64,000 nt of DNA from Ancistrus triradiatus (Eukaryota > Chordata > Actinopteri > Siluriformes > Loricariidae), in assembly GCA_025084515.1 (NCBI GenBank), contig JAJAGP010000204.1:186001-250000 (forward strand), written 5' to 3'. Numbering within the stretch: position 1 is the first letter of the stretch; each line of letters opens with the position of its first letter. The translations under genes were made by a program, and so were the position numbers. Positions 44,884-55,614 of this stretch are shown here, one piece after another. Under the pieces are notes generated by a model. It was not told the origin of the DNA and searched no databases. It saw only the letters and a program-made list of their open reading frames with translations.

Positions 44884-46397
44884 GAGGTCTGTAATTTTCA
44901 TCATAGGTACACTTCAACTATGAGAGACAAAATGAGAAAAATAATCCAGGAAATCAAATTGTAGGATTTTTAAAGAATTTAATTGTAAATTATGGTGGAA
45001 AATAAGTATTTGGTCAATAACAAAAGTTCAACTCAATACTTTGTAACATAACCTTTGCTGGAAATGACAGAGGTCAAATGTTTCCTGTAAGTCTTCACCA
45101 GGTTGGCACACCTGGTAGCTGGTATTTTGGCCCATTCCTCCATGCAGATCTCCTCTAGAGCAGTGATGTTTTGGGGCAACACAGACTTTCAACTCCCTCC
45201 ACAAATTTTCTATGGGGTTGAGGTCTGGAGACTGGCTAGGCCACTCCAGGACCTTGAAATGCTTTTTACGGAGCCACTCCATTGCCCAAGTGGTGTGTTT
45301 GGGATCATTGTCATGCTGGAAGACCCAGCCACGTTCCATCTTCAATGCTCTCACTGATGGAAGGAGGTTTTGGCTTAAAATCTCACGATACATGGCCCCA
45401 TACATTCTTCCCTTAACACGGATCAGTCGTCCTGTCCCCTTTGCAAAAAAACAGCCCCAAAGCATGATGTTTCCACCCCCATGCTTCACAGTAGGTATGG
45501 TGTTCTTGGGATGCAACTCAGCATTCTTCTTCCTCCAAACAAGACGAGTTGAGTTTTTACCAAAACGTTCTGATATTATACCACATGATATTCTCCTAAT
45601 AATCTTCTGGATCATCCATATGCTCTCTGCCAAACTTCAGACGGGCCTGGACATGTACTGGCTTAAGAAGGGGGGCACGCCTGGCACTGCAGGATCTGAG
45701 TCCCTCTCGGCGTAGTGTGTTACTGATGGTAGCCTTTGTTACTTTGTTCCCAGTTCTCTGCGGGTCATTCATGAGGTCTCTCCGTGTAGTTCTGGGATTT
45801 TTGCTCACCGTTCTCATGATCCTTTTGACCCCACAGGATGAGAGCTTGTGTGGGGCACCAGATCGAGGGAGATTATCAATGGTCTTCTATGTCTTCCATT
45901 TTCTTACAATTGCTCCCACTTTTGATTTATTCACACCAACCTGCTTGCCTATTGTAGATTCACTCTTAGCAGCCTGCTGCAGGTATACAATGTTCGTCCT
46001 GGTGTCCTTCGGCAACTCTTTGGTCTTGGCCATGGTTGAGTTTGGAGTCTGACTGTTTGAGGCTGTGGACAGGTGTTTTTTATACAGATAACGAGGTCAA
46101 ACAGGTGCCATTAATACAGGTAACGAGTGGAGGACAGAAGAGCTTCTTAAAAAATGTTACACGTCTGTGAGAGAGATAAATCTTGCTTGTTTGTGGGTGA
46201 CCAAATACTTATTTTCCACCATGATTTACAGTTAAATCCTTTAAAAATACTACAATGAAAATTTCCTGGATTTTTTTTCTCATTTTGTTTCTCATAGTTG
46301 AAGTGTAGCTATGATGAAAATTACAGACCTCTCTCATCTTTCTAAGTAGGAGAACTTGCACAATCAGTGGCTGACTAAATACTTTTTTGCCCCACTG
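44884..46397 (-). mobile_element. Tc1-like transposon, family 1 (copy D), left end missing
   Basis: The right end CTTTTTTGCCCCACTG is followed by TA (46398-46399). On the left, the first ~65 bp of the terminus are missing, and the copy starts inside the inverted repeat at GAGGTCTGTAATTTTCATCA. It lies between two halves of pogo-like debris. Confidence 0.88.
45028..46033 (-). pseudogene. Tc1-like transposase pseudogene (copy D)
   Basis: The ATG is at 46031-46033 (MAKTKELPKDTRTNIVYLQQ). Within the helix-turn-helix region one TAG stop replaces the tyrosine codon seen in copy B after KWKT. The frame is otherwise open to REHMDDPEDY. There a frameshift passes to a long second frame (201 codons, 45028-45633) with HGGGNIMLWGCFFAKGTGRL, the second catalytic aspartate in QHDNDPKHTT and the glutamate in NPIENLWREL, ending in the family stop TGA at 45028-45030. 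The WSDETK block with the first aspartate is lost at the junction. It is the most readable carboxyl half of family 1 here. Confidence 0.9.
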
Positions 46398-46699
46398 TAC
46401 ATATACATAATATAATAATATAATATACATACTATCCCTATGATTGAACCCTAGTTCCTCTTCTTCTTTGTTTTGGTATTAGGGTGATTTTCATACTGTA
46501 TTGGTGATTATCAATGCCGACTGGACTGGATTTTGCCTTTGGAAGATCGCACCATTGAGTGTTTTTTTTAGGGTGCCCATGTTCAAAGTCAGAATTTTTG
46601 TTCGAATTCGGGAGCCAAACATAATTCAGACGGATCTCTCGATGTTCAAACTGTTGAGTGAAGAGGCGTTCAAATTCTTGACCTGGCTATTACATTTTA

Positions 46700-47601
46700 A
46701 CTAATAACTTGTTTGAGAAGTTTGCATCCTTCTTACTGTAACTATTCAATTATATACACTATTTTATTTTGTTGACAGAAATATTTCGTATGAAAATACA
46801 GTGACTAACGTTGATATCAGTATGACAGAACATTATTTGAATGTTAGACAAGCCTGTAAAGCAGAGACCCTCTCATTCAGTTACACCAGGTAGGATATAT
46901 TAAGGCTCGTTATGCGCTTCATTAGCAGCACACTCGAGGGCATGCTTGGTTGCCCTGTAATTGCAGGTAAGACAATGGATTATTGACAGGCTTGCCACTG
47001 TGCAGTTAGTGTTTGTTTATATAGCACCTGTAATAGCAGGCAGGCTAACGCTAATGAGTTTGCTGGTGTACTTAGCGCTTGTTTAGGCCGTTTGTTTCAC
47101 TCCGTCTATGTGATGTGAATGGAAGGCCTGTGTTATTACTGTTAGCCCATACAACACAACGATGTCATTAAAACCAAGGGAAAAAGTCTTTAATTTGGCT
47201 ACATTGGCTACATAAACTACTTATAGGGCTTGAAAAACACTAGGTTGTTATTCTTCAGCAATAACTTACATCTTCTTCCCAAGTTTTCTGCAATTAATAC
47301 TGCCCGAACTGCTTAATGTACAGACTTTTGTCAAACTGTGTTTCAGAGTCGGTCAGGTTTGTAGTTTTCAATGAATTTACAATTCCCCATAGAAATGAAT
47401 GGCGAACCGTTCAGAAATTCACATTTTAACCAACACAACTTAAATTTTAACTGAAATAACTGTCACAACAGGCATCACAGACACAACACACAGCCCCGGC
47501 CCCCTGTCTCTCTCACTACTCACAACTCACACTTCTGCCACACACACACACAGAGCACACGTGTAATCATGGATTTGGTACCAACTGCAGATAAACTGAT
47601 G

Positions 47602-47640
<39 letters not shown>

Positions 47641-47764
47641 GCAGGCATGCGTGAAAACTTCTCAGAAGAATAATAAATGTCAGTTGTGTTACAGTGTGAT
47701 GTTTGGTCTGTGTATCTGTGTATGTGTGTATCTGTGTGTGTACCTATGTCTTGCTATATTGAGA
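46700..47764. other. Unique sequence with (TG)n
   Basis: (TG)n lies at about 47602-47638. No repeat family or gene is recognised in the rest. Confidence 0.5.
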
Positions 47765-48944
47765 CAAAAATATTATAATTGGCCATTTATTTATTGAGGA
47801 AAACATATTAGTGAGTAGCAAAAGTATGTGACCCTTTGCTTTCAGTATCTGGTGTGACCCCCCTGTGCAGCAATAACTGCAGCTAAACATTTCCTGTAAC
47901 TGTTGATCAGTCCTGCACACCGGCTTGGAGGAATTTTAGCCCATTCCTCCATACAGAACAGCTTCAGCTCTGGGATGTTGGTGGGTTTCCTCACATTAGC
48001 GTGCTTGCTTCAGGTCCTTTCCACAGCATTTCCATTGGATTAAGGTCAGGGACTTTGACTTGCCCATTCCAAAAACATTAACTTTATTCTTCTTTAAACC
48101 ATTCTTTGGTAGAACGACTTGGTGTGCCTTAGGGTCGTTGTCTTGCTGCATGACAAACCTTTTCTTGAGATTCCAGTTCATGGACAGATGTCCTGACATT
48201 TTCCTTCAGAATTTCTCTGATGTAATTCAGAATTCATTGTTCCATCAATGATGGCAAGCCGTCCTGGCCCAGATGCAGCAAAACACAGGCCCAAACCATG
48301 ATACTACCACCACCGTGTTTTCACAGATGAGATAAGGTTTCTTATGCTGGAATGCAGTGTTTTCCTTTCATCAAACGTAACACTTTTCTTTAATCCAGAA
48401 AGTTCTATTTTTTGTCTCATACGTCCACAAAACATTCTTCCAATAGCCTTCTGGCTTGTCCACGTGATCTTTAGCAAACTGCAGATGAGCAGCAATGTTT
48501 CTTTTTGGAGAGCAGTGGCTTCTCTCCTTGCAACCCTGCCATGCACACCATTGTTGTTCAGTGTTCTTCTGATGATGGACTCATGAACATTAACATTAGC
48601 CAATGTGAGAGAGGCCTTCAGTTGCTTAGAAGTTACCCTGGGGTCCTTTGTGACCTCGCCAACTATTACACACCTTGCTCTTGGAGTGATCTTTGTTGGT
48701 TGACCACTCCTGGGGAGGGTAACAATGGTCTTGAATTTAATCCCTTTGTACACAATCTGTCTGACTGTGGATTGGTGGAGTCCAAACTCTTTAGAGATGG
48801 TTTTGTAACCTTTTCCAGCCTGATGAGCATCAACAACTTTTTTTCTGAGGTCCTCAGAAATCTCCTTTGTTTGTACCATGATACACTTCCACTAACGTGT
48901 TGTGACGAGCAGACTTTGATAGATCCCTGTTCTTTAAATAAAAC
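47765..48944 (-). mobile_element. Tc1-like transposon, family 2 (copy E), both ends missing
   Basis: The left edge lies inside the inverted repeat (TGGCCATTTATTTATTGAGG, then GTGAGTAGCAAAAGTATGTG, matching 50283-50345 of copy F). The right edge stops at CTTTAAATAAAAC and runs straight into a (GT)n tract. No TA-flanked terminus is left. It is bounded on the right by one arm of a large inverted duplication. Confidence 0.85.
47842..48879 (-). pseudogene. Tc1-like transposase pseudogene (copy E)
   Basis: The ATG (48877-48879) gives MVQTKEISEDLRKKVVDAHQ. The frame is open through GYKTISKEFGLHQSTVRQIV, TLPRSGQPTKITPRARC and NNNGVHGRVAR, then shifts. The first catalytic aspartate codon has become TAT (WTYETK instead of WTDETK), seen in the reverse complement near 48415-48425. 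The second aspartate survives in MQQDNDPK, directly followed by a small insertion. The NPMEMLW-type block can be read only in another frame. The end is set at the TGA at 47842-47844. The copy is doubly disabled. Confidence 0.88.
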
Positions 48945-49345
48945 GTGTGTGTGTGTGTGTGTGTGTGTTGTCCCTGATTTGTGAATAATGAGCGTTGTTC
49001 TGTCTTTGGGTTTCTTTCTTTTGTGTTACTGATTTCCAGCTTTGTGTTGACATTCCTTCTTTTTTTCTCACTTTGTCTCTCAGTTCCACAGCACATCGCT
49101 TCTCTTCTGTCTTCTAGCAGAACGACTTCAAGCTGCTCTCACACACAGCTTTGATCCTCATTACATCCACGAATGTGACTGTGTGTGTTTATTGTGTGTA
49201 CCATGATCTGAAAGTGTGCTAGTGATGAGTATACCTTATCACAATTTACTAATCACATTTCTCTGGGTTAGTATCACATTCTGATTTGTTAACATGTTTG
49301 CTTGGTTGTTACATGCTGTTAAAGCCTAATTAACTAACTTGCATG
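48945..49345 (+). repeat. Inverted duplication, arm 1
   Basis: Its reverse complement matches 53733-54150: (GT)n/(CA)n, TTGTCCCTGATTTGTGAATA, GTTACTGATTTCCAGCTTT, CACAGCACATCGCTT, GCAGAACGACTTCAAGCTGC, CATTACATCCACGAATGTGA, AATCACATTTCT, AACATGTTTGCTTGGTTG and AGCCTAATTAA. I judge identity at roughly 75-85 percent. Confidence 0.8.
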
Positions 49346-49689
49346 TCTGTGTGCACTGTTTCTTTTTTAAATCGTTGTTGTGTTTTGTCCATTGTAAACA
49401 CTGTTGTGGTTTTGTTTAACATGTATTAATGCTTTCTGTCTTCCCTTTATTTTTGCTCATCATTAATTTGTAGCTCCTGTTATTCAGCTGCTGTAAAGCT
49501 GAAGAACCAAAGCTCAAACCCATGCACCATCACCTCTCATAGGATCACTTAATCTGCAGCATTTTCTCCATAGTTTTTAGAGAATTAATCCTCGTTCCTA
49601 TACCTAATACCTGTCTACATTAATATTACATTCTCTAGTTTGCTTATAGTCACATAACCCCCTCTTTTCGCTCTCCAGGAAGGCCCAGT
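49346..49689. other. Unique sequence, no gene seen
   Basis: Spacer inside the inverted duplication. Nothing recognised. Confidence 0.45.
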
Positions 49690-49892
49690 GGAGGAGTGTG
49701 ACTTCCCTCCCACCAGCCAACCAGCCCACTGGGGGAACACCTTTCCACCCCATTGGACTGAACATGTGGTCAAACCTGCGATCCTTTGTTTTGGAGGACC
49801 AGTCTTGGCAGGATTCGAACCTACCATCTTCAATTTGGTGAGTCCACTATGTTCAAATGCTCAGCCCGCTAAGCCATCTGTGCGCTCCAACA
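49690..49892 (-). repeat. Second tRNA-derived SINE-like repeat
   Basis: Read on the minus strand: ATGGCTTAGCGGGCTGAGCA (A-box-like head) and GGTTCGAATCC (B box) with tRNA-like spacing, then CTGCCAAGACTGG and a CAGTGGGCTGG stretch. The body does not match the main SINE family, so this is a different tRNA-derived unit. At 50043-50070 a reversed TAGCTCAGCGGGTAAAG looks like a second, shorter head. Confidence 0.55.
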
Positions 49893-50137
49893 AATGCTCT
49901 TTCTTTTGAGTTTTTAGCTTTTGTTTTGGCTCAGATCCAAATAATACGCCAGTAAAAGCAACTGAAAAGAGAGTTAGAGTCCATCTTAGCTAGCTAGAGT
50001 TAAGCCAGTGAGTACAACCACAGGGAGGTCACCGCACACATGCCACTTTACCCGCTGAGCTATTAGTGCCTTCGAACTGGCTCCTCACTTTGGAGACATA
50101 GCAAAGAAGCCAGTGAATGTGACTAAAAACAGAGTTA

Positions 50138-51581
50138 CACTGGTGCTTGAAAGTTTGTGAATGCTTTAGAATGTTCTATATTTCTGCATAAATATGACCT
50201 AAAATATCCTCAGATTTTCACACAAGTCCAAAAAGTAGATAAAGAGAACCCAGTTAAACAAATGAGGCATAAATATTATACTTGGTCATTTATTTATTAA
50301 GGAAAATGATCCAATATTACGTATTAGTGAGGCAAAAGTATGTGAACCTCTAGGATTCACAGTTAATTTGAGGGTGAAATTAGAGTCAGGTGTTTTCAAT
50401 CAATAGGATGACAATCAGGTGTGAGGGGGCACCCTGTTTTATTTAAAGAGCAGGGATCTATCAAAGTCTGCTCTTCACAACACACGTTTGTGGAAGTGTA
50501 TCATGGTACGAACAAAGGAGATTTTTGAGGACCTCAGAAAAAGAGTTGTTGATGCTCATCAGGCTGGAAAAGGTTACAAAACCATCTCAAAAGAGTTTGG
50601 ACTCCAGCAATGCACAGTCAGACAGATTGTGTACAAATGGAGGAAATTCAAGACAATTGTTACCCTCTCCAGGAGTGGTCGACCAACAAAGATCACTCCA
50701 AGAGGAAGGCGTGTAATAGTTGGTGAGGTCACAAAGGACCCCAGGGGTAACTTCTAACCAACTGAAAGCCTTCTCTCCATTGGCTAATGTAATGTCCATG
50801 AGTCCACCATCAGAAAAGAACACTGAACAACAATGGTGGTGCATGGGCAGGGTTGCAAGGAGAAAGCCACCTGCTGTCCAAAAAGAACATTGCTGCTCGT
50901 CTGGCAGTTTGCTAAAGATCACATGGACAAGCCAGAAGGCTATTGGAAGAATGTTCTGTGGACAGATGAGCCCAAAATAGAACTTTCTGTATTAAAGAAA
51001 AGCGTTACGTTTGATGAAAGGAAAACACTGCATTCCAGCATAAGAACCTTATCCCATCTGTGAAACATGGCGGTGGTAGTATCATGGTTTGGGCCTGTTT
51101 TGCTGCATCTGGGCCAGGACGGCTTGCCATCATTGATGGAACAATGAATTCTGAATTATATCAGAGAATTCTAAAGGAAAATGCCAGGACATCTGTCCAT
51201 GAACTGAATCTGAAGAGAAGGTGGGTCATGCAGCAAGACAACGACCCTAAGCACACAAGCCGTTCTACCAAAGAATGGTTACAGAAGAATAAAGTTCATG
51301 TTTTGGAATGTCCCAGTAAAAGTCCTGACCTTAATCCAATGGAAATGTTGTGGAAGGACCTGAAGCGAGCAGCTAATGTGAGGAAACCCACTAACATCCC
51401 AGAGCTGAAGCTGTTCTGTACGGAGGAATGGACTAAAATTCCTTCAAGCCGGTCTGCAGGACGGATCAAGAGCTACAGGTTCTCTATATCTACTTTTAGG
51501 ACCTGTGTGAAATCTGATGATGTTTTGGGTCATATTTATGCAGAAATATAGAAAATTCTAAAGGGTTCACTACCACCACTG
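50138..51581 (+). mobile_element. Tc1-like transposon, family 2 (copy F)
   Basis: The left end CACTGGTGCTTGAAAGTTTG is flanked by TA (50136-50137). The right end AGGGTTCACTACCACCACTG is followed by TA (51582-51583), with a small lesion in the terminal repeat. The left inverted repeat extends about 210 bp. It is 1,444 bp with one deletion near the end of the transposase. Confidence 0.92.
50503..51490 (+). pseudogene. Tc1-like transposase pseudogene with all catalytic residues readable (copy F)
   Basis: The ATG at 50503 gives MVRTKEIFEDLRKRVVDAHQ. The frame is open through GYKTISKEFGLQQCTVRQIV and TLSRSGRPTKITPRGRR to KDPRGNF, where it shifts. A later frame carries KDHMDKPEGYWKNVLWTDEP with the first catalytic aspartate. 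The last (from 51060) has HGGGSIMVWACFAASGPGRL, the second aspartate in MQQDNDPKHTS and the glutamate in NPMEMLWKDL. After EEWTKIPSSR a deletion joins the gene to the right inverted repeat, so the true carboxyl end is gone. Family 2 enzymes are about 340 residues. Confidence 0.9.
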
Positions 51582-51719
51582 TACAACAAAAGCATAAGCA
51601 CGTTAAATAAGCAGGTTAATAAGCAAGATAAGCAGGTTCATAGCCAGTCTTAGGACCAGTGGTGCCAGTATCATGCAGTTTTTCTTAGTGTGTCAGAGTT
51701 TGAGAGATTCTTCTTTTTA

Positions 51720-53186
51720 CAACCCCAAGTCAGAAAAAGTTGGAACAGTACGGAAAATGCAAAATAAAAAAAACCCTGCAGTGTTCCTTACATTTCCTTT
51801 GACTTCTATATCATTTGCAGACACTATGAACACGAGATATTTCATGTTTTTTTCTGGTCAACTAAATTTGCTAATAATCATCCATTCGTGCATTTCAGGC
51901 CTGCAACACATTCCAGAAAAAGTTGAGATGGGGGCAATTTAGGTCTAGTAATGAGGTAAAAAGAAAAACTAAATAATGATGTGATTTTAAACAGGTGATG
52001 TCAACAGGTGAATATAATCATAACTTGCTCCAAAAGCAGCATTTACAAAAGGCTGAGTATTTGTAGTAAAATTATTGAAATATCTTAAGACAATATTTCT
52101 CCATCTACAGTGCATAATGTCATTAAACAATTCAAGGAAGAATTTCAGTGCATAAAGGGCACGGGCACAAGCCAAAACTGAAGAGGTGTGACATCCGATC
52201 CCCCAGAAGGCACTGCATCAAGAACTGTCATTCATCAACAGCTGCTGGAACTGCATGGACAAGGGATTACTTTATCAAGCACTACAATACAGATTTACAT
52301 ACACAAATGCCACTTAAAACATTACTCTACTAAAAAGAAGCCTCATATTAACCATTTCGCCATGACGGCAAAAGCGGCGTCAACTTCTCTGGGCTCAGAA
52401 GCATCTGGGATGGACCATCACACATGGAAATGTGTATTGTGATCAGGACAATCAGTATTTCAGATCTTTTTTGGAAGGAATGGACGCTGTGTGCTCTGGA
52501 CCGAAAGGACCATCCAGGCTGTTAACAGCAACAAGTCCAAAAGCCAGGGTCTGTTATGGTATGGAGTTAGGTCACTGCCCTTGGTAAAGGTCATTTACAC
52601 TTCTGTGGTGGCAGCATTAGTGCCGGAAAGTACACTGAGATTTCAGAGCAACATAAGCTGCCTTCAAGACGACATCTTTTCCAGGGACGTCCATGCATTT
52701 TTCGACAAAACAATGCAAAACAAGCCAAATCAGAAAAACTTAGGACTGAAATATGTAAATCCCTTCCAGTCTTTCTTTGAGGAACATTGTTTTTAAACAG
52801 TTCAATCATTTTCTTACACATTTGTTGATAAACTGGAGATCCTCTGGACATCTTTGCTCCTCAGAGACTCAACCTTTTGTGGATGCTGCTTTTGTACCAA
52901 ATCATGATTATAATCACCTGTTGACATTACGTTTGAATTATCATCATTATTATTAGTTTTTAAACCTCATTACTAGCCCTTAATTGCTCCCATCCCAACA
53001 TTTTTGGAATGTGTTGCAGGCCTGGATGATTATTAACAAATGAATTGAAGTTGAGCAGGAAAAACATGAAAAATCTTGGGTTCATACTGTCTACAATTAA
53101 ATAAAAGTCAAAGGAAATGTAAGAAACACTGCATATATTTTGTTTGCATTTTCCATACCGTCCCAACTTTTTCTGATTTATGCTTG
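51720..53186 (+). mobile_element. DNA transposon with ~230-bp inverted termini (ACAACCCC type)
   Basis: The left 230 bp and the reverse complement of the right 230 bp share ordered blocks: AATCAGAAAAAGTTGG, GGAAAATGCAAA, CTTACATTTCCTTTGACTT, GACA(C/G)TATGAAC, TTTCATGTTTTT, AATAATCATCCA, GGCCTGCAACACATTCCA and CTAGTAATGAGG. TA dinucleotides lie at 51718-51719 and 53187-53188. The middle (52100-52750) is a decayed coding-like region. The termini are familiar from many fishes, but I cannot name the superfamily with confidence. Confidence 0.8.
52130..52745 (+). pseudogene. Decayed ORF of the ACAACCCC-type transposon
   Basis: Overlapping frames give pieces such as KNCHSSTAAGTAW, TVIHQQLLELHGQGITLSST, TRDYFIKHYNTDLH and, later, VHAFFDKTMQN. 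Frameshifts and stops prevent a continuous product. I recognise the DNA as part of a common fish repeat but not the protein's domain, and no DDE residues can be assigned. Confidence 0.5.
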
Positions 53187-53189
53187 TAG

Positions 53190-53480
53190 TTTGTCTGAAT
53201 GTTGGTTTTACTCCATGGTCCAATTATCAGACGTGTAGCAGTAATTAAACCAGCAGCTCTTTCCTCAGCAGCTATTAGGTGGAGTCGTTAGTGTTTAATT
53301 AAACTAATCACTAATGAGTTAACCTGGTGGCCATTATTTACTCCCTCTGCTCCATCCACTCTGTTTCAATAGAAAAGGTTTTGCTCTGTAAGTTTTCTAA
53401 AAACAGCATGAGAACAAGCATCAGACAGTAGAAATGAGTGGAGAATTTGGACAGAAAGAGTTTAGTTTAGTTTCGCTCTT
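53190..53480. other. Short unique spacer
   Basis: Nothing recognised between the long-TIR element and the L2-like tail. Confidence 0.45.
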
Positions 53481-53709
53481 AGATTTATCATCTACGCCGC
53501 CCAAGGAGGTTGGGTCCCTTTTTGAGTCTTGGTCCTCCCAAGGTTTCTTCCTCATAACACTAAGGGAGTTTTTCCTTGCCACTGTCGCCCTAGGCTTGCT
53601 CAATTTGGGATTGGACGTAGTTATTAGGAGATAATCTAAACTTGTAAAGTTGCTTTGAGACAATGCTCCATTGTAAAAAGCGCTATATAAATAAATCTGA
53701 CTTGACTTG
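53481..53709 (+). repeat. L2-like tail repeat (copy 8), best preserved
   Basis: Runs from AGATTTATCATCTACGCCGC through TTTTTCCTTGCCACTGTC, GGGATTGGACGTAGTTATTA, GCTTTGAGACAATGCTCC and AAGCGCTATATAAATAAATC to a short ACTTG-type tail. It lies next to arm 2 of the inverted duplication. Confidence 0.87.
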
Positions 53710-53732
53710 AGAAGGAAAGATGCCTCTCTCAA

Positions 53733-54150
53733 TCTTAGGTTAATTAGGCTTCAACAGCATGTTTGGCACAAAGTTCACAACCAAGCAAACATGTTAACAA
53801 ATCAGAATGTGATCAATGGAAAAGGTTTAGAAATGTGATTAGTAAAGTGATTTAGAGCTTATGACTCGGTACACCCATCATTAGCACACCATCAGATCAT
53901 GATACGCACAAACACACACAGTCACATTCGTGGATGTAATGAGGATCGAAACTGTGTGTGAGAGCAGCTTGAAGTCGTTCTGCTAGAGGACTGAAGAAAA
54001 GTAAGCGATGTGCTGTGGAACTGGGAGACAAAGCGAGAAGAAAAAGGAATGTCAACATAAAGCTGGAAATCAGTAACACAATAGAAAGAAACCCAACGAC
54101 TAAACAAGGTTCATTATTCACAAATCAGGGACAACACACACACACACACA
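53733..54150 (-). repeat. Inverted duplication, arm 2
   Basis: Reverse-complement partner of 48945-49345, ending in (CA)n at about 54132-54150. About 4.4 kb lie between the arms, including Tc1 copy F and the long-TIR element. Confidence 0.8.
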
Positions 54151-55164
54151 AATATTCGACAAATCCAGAAACGTTGATAAATGAATTAAACATAAGTCAT
54201 GGAACACGTTACTAATTCAGGACACAAGAAAGTGTATAACATGACAAACAAATCAAAGCAGAAACTCAAATATTCAGCCCGCAGCTGGAAACAGTCCTGT
54301 AAAAATAAAGAAAGCATTACAACTTCATAAAAACACACACAACACACACAGCCCCTCTAATCTCTCACTCTCACACCTCTTCTTATTATTCAAAAGTTTG
54401 CAGACATGCCTTCCATGTGCGCACACACCAGGATGCCAGACGACAGGATCATCCCCCAGCAAGCACAAGCAAGACCTGCTGGTGCAGCAATGAACTGGCA
54501 TCTCGTTCCAGGGCATGCTTGTGTCTTGTTGAGATTGTCGGCAGAGCCCCACAACCCTGACCAGCACAAGGAGCTATAAACTGTGGAATCCATGACTCTC
54601 TGACTATCACACTTTTGTGGGTTCATGGATGTAAGCAAGGCTAGATGTACCACCGCTAAACTTTATGTGCATTCCTTGCAAAATACCGTGTGTGCGCGTG
54701 CTTCCAAGAGGCTAGCATTTATCTCAAGTCTCTTGTAAGTCAGGTGACATGCTTCATTCCACCGATATTCATTTTCCCATTAGACATAATTAAGAGTAAC
54801 ATGAGAAGTGAGGGATAAAAAAGAATTTATACTCTTATCCAGTCACCCAGCCAAAAGGGCTCTCGCTGCATATAACATTTAACACCTGTAATTATCTAGT
54901 AAAGGCATCCAGATGTTTGAAGTAAATAAACTCAAGTTCATCACGAGCTGCAGGAGCCTTCGACAGATCATACAGCAAACTGTGCACGGATTAGTCAAAT
55001 CAATCGGCTTTCCCACCCAGGTCACCGGAGGAATTGGTGACTTTCCACATCCAGTGTTGCCCCCCACTGGTAATACATAGTACTGTTTTAGTTTGTAGGC
55101 ATGCCAAGTGGTTAAAAACACGAGAATCATTAGTGCTAGACTTTCTTGTCATGGAAATTTCACG
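54151..55164. other. Unique sequence, no gene seen
   Basis: Nothing recognised. Open frames at 54325-54653 on the minus strand overlap one another in two frames and show no domain. Confidence 0.5.
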
Positions 55165-55166
55165 TA

Positions 55167-55612
55167 CAGTACTGTGCAAAACTCTTAGGCCACCATTAGA
55201 TTAGATATACCATTGTTTTAGCAACAGTATAATGACCCCATATAATTGTTTCTCAGTCTCTTTGGTAGAGTACAAGCGGAAAAATTGTATGCAATGTTTA
55301 AAAAAATGAAATAAAGGCTACAGTGGCAAGTATTTAGTGTGAGCTCCCCTTACACAGTAGTAGCATAAGGGATGCCAAGTTCTACGGTCTGAAGAAGCTT
55401 GATCAGGAATGTGTTTTGGAAGGGAAAAGGTCGAAAAGGCCAAGATGTGTTAAAGTTCACAAAGATTGGAATGAAGATCAGTGATATTATGGAGTGATGA
55501 GTCCAAGTCTGAATTTTTTGCGTCCAGTCGTCGACAATTTGTTATATATGGTCATTATACCATTGCTGAAACAACAGATCTAATGGTGGTCTAAGACTTT
55601 TGAACAGTACTG
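55167..55612. mobile_element. CAGTACTGT-type MITE (copy 2), complete ends
   Basis: Left end CAGTACTGTGCAAAACTCTT, right end GACTTTTGAACAGTACTG, with TA on both sides (55165-55166 and 55613-55614). It is 446 bp and non-coding. The interior shares GAAGAAGCTTGATCAGGA and GAGTCCAAGTCTGAATTTT with copy 1. Confidence 0.87.
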
Positions 55613-55614
55613 TA

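Larger units (their letters stand above)
44647..46690. mobile_element. pogo-like MITE debris, split by a Tc1 element
   Basis: The left part (44647-44880) begins CAGTCGAACCTTGGAATTTG and has GTTCGAAGTCTGAATC. The right part (about 46570-46690) has GTTCAAAGTCAGAATTTTTG, TTCGAATTCGGGAGCC and GTTCAAACTGTTGAG. Such GTTCGAA-type repeats at both ends fit a pogo/Tigger-like MITE. The right terminus is not resolved. Confidence 0.45.

Noticed and set aside
3451..53709. CRISPR array or other regularly spaced repeat
   Set aside because: The recurring sequences are dispersed SINE and LINE-tail copies at irregular spacing and orientation in a eukaryotic genome.
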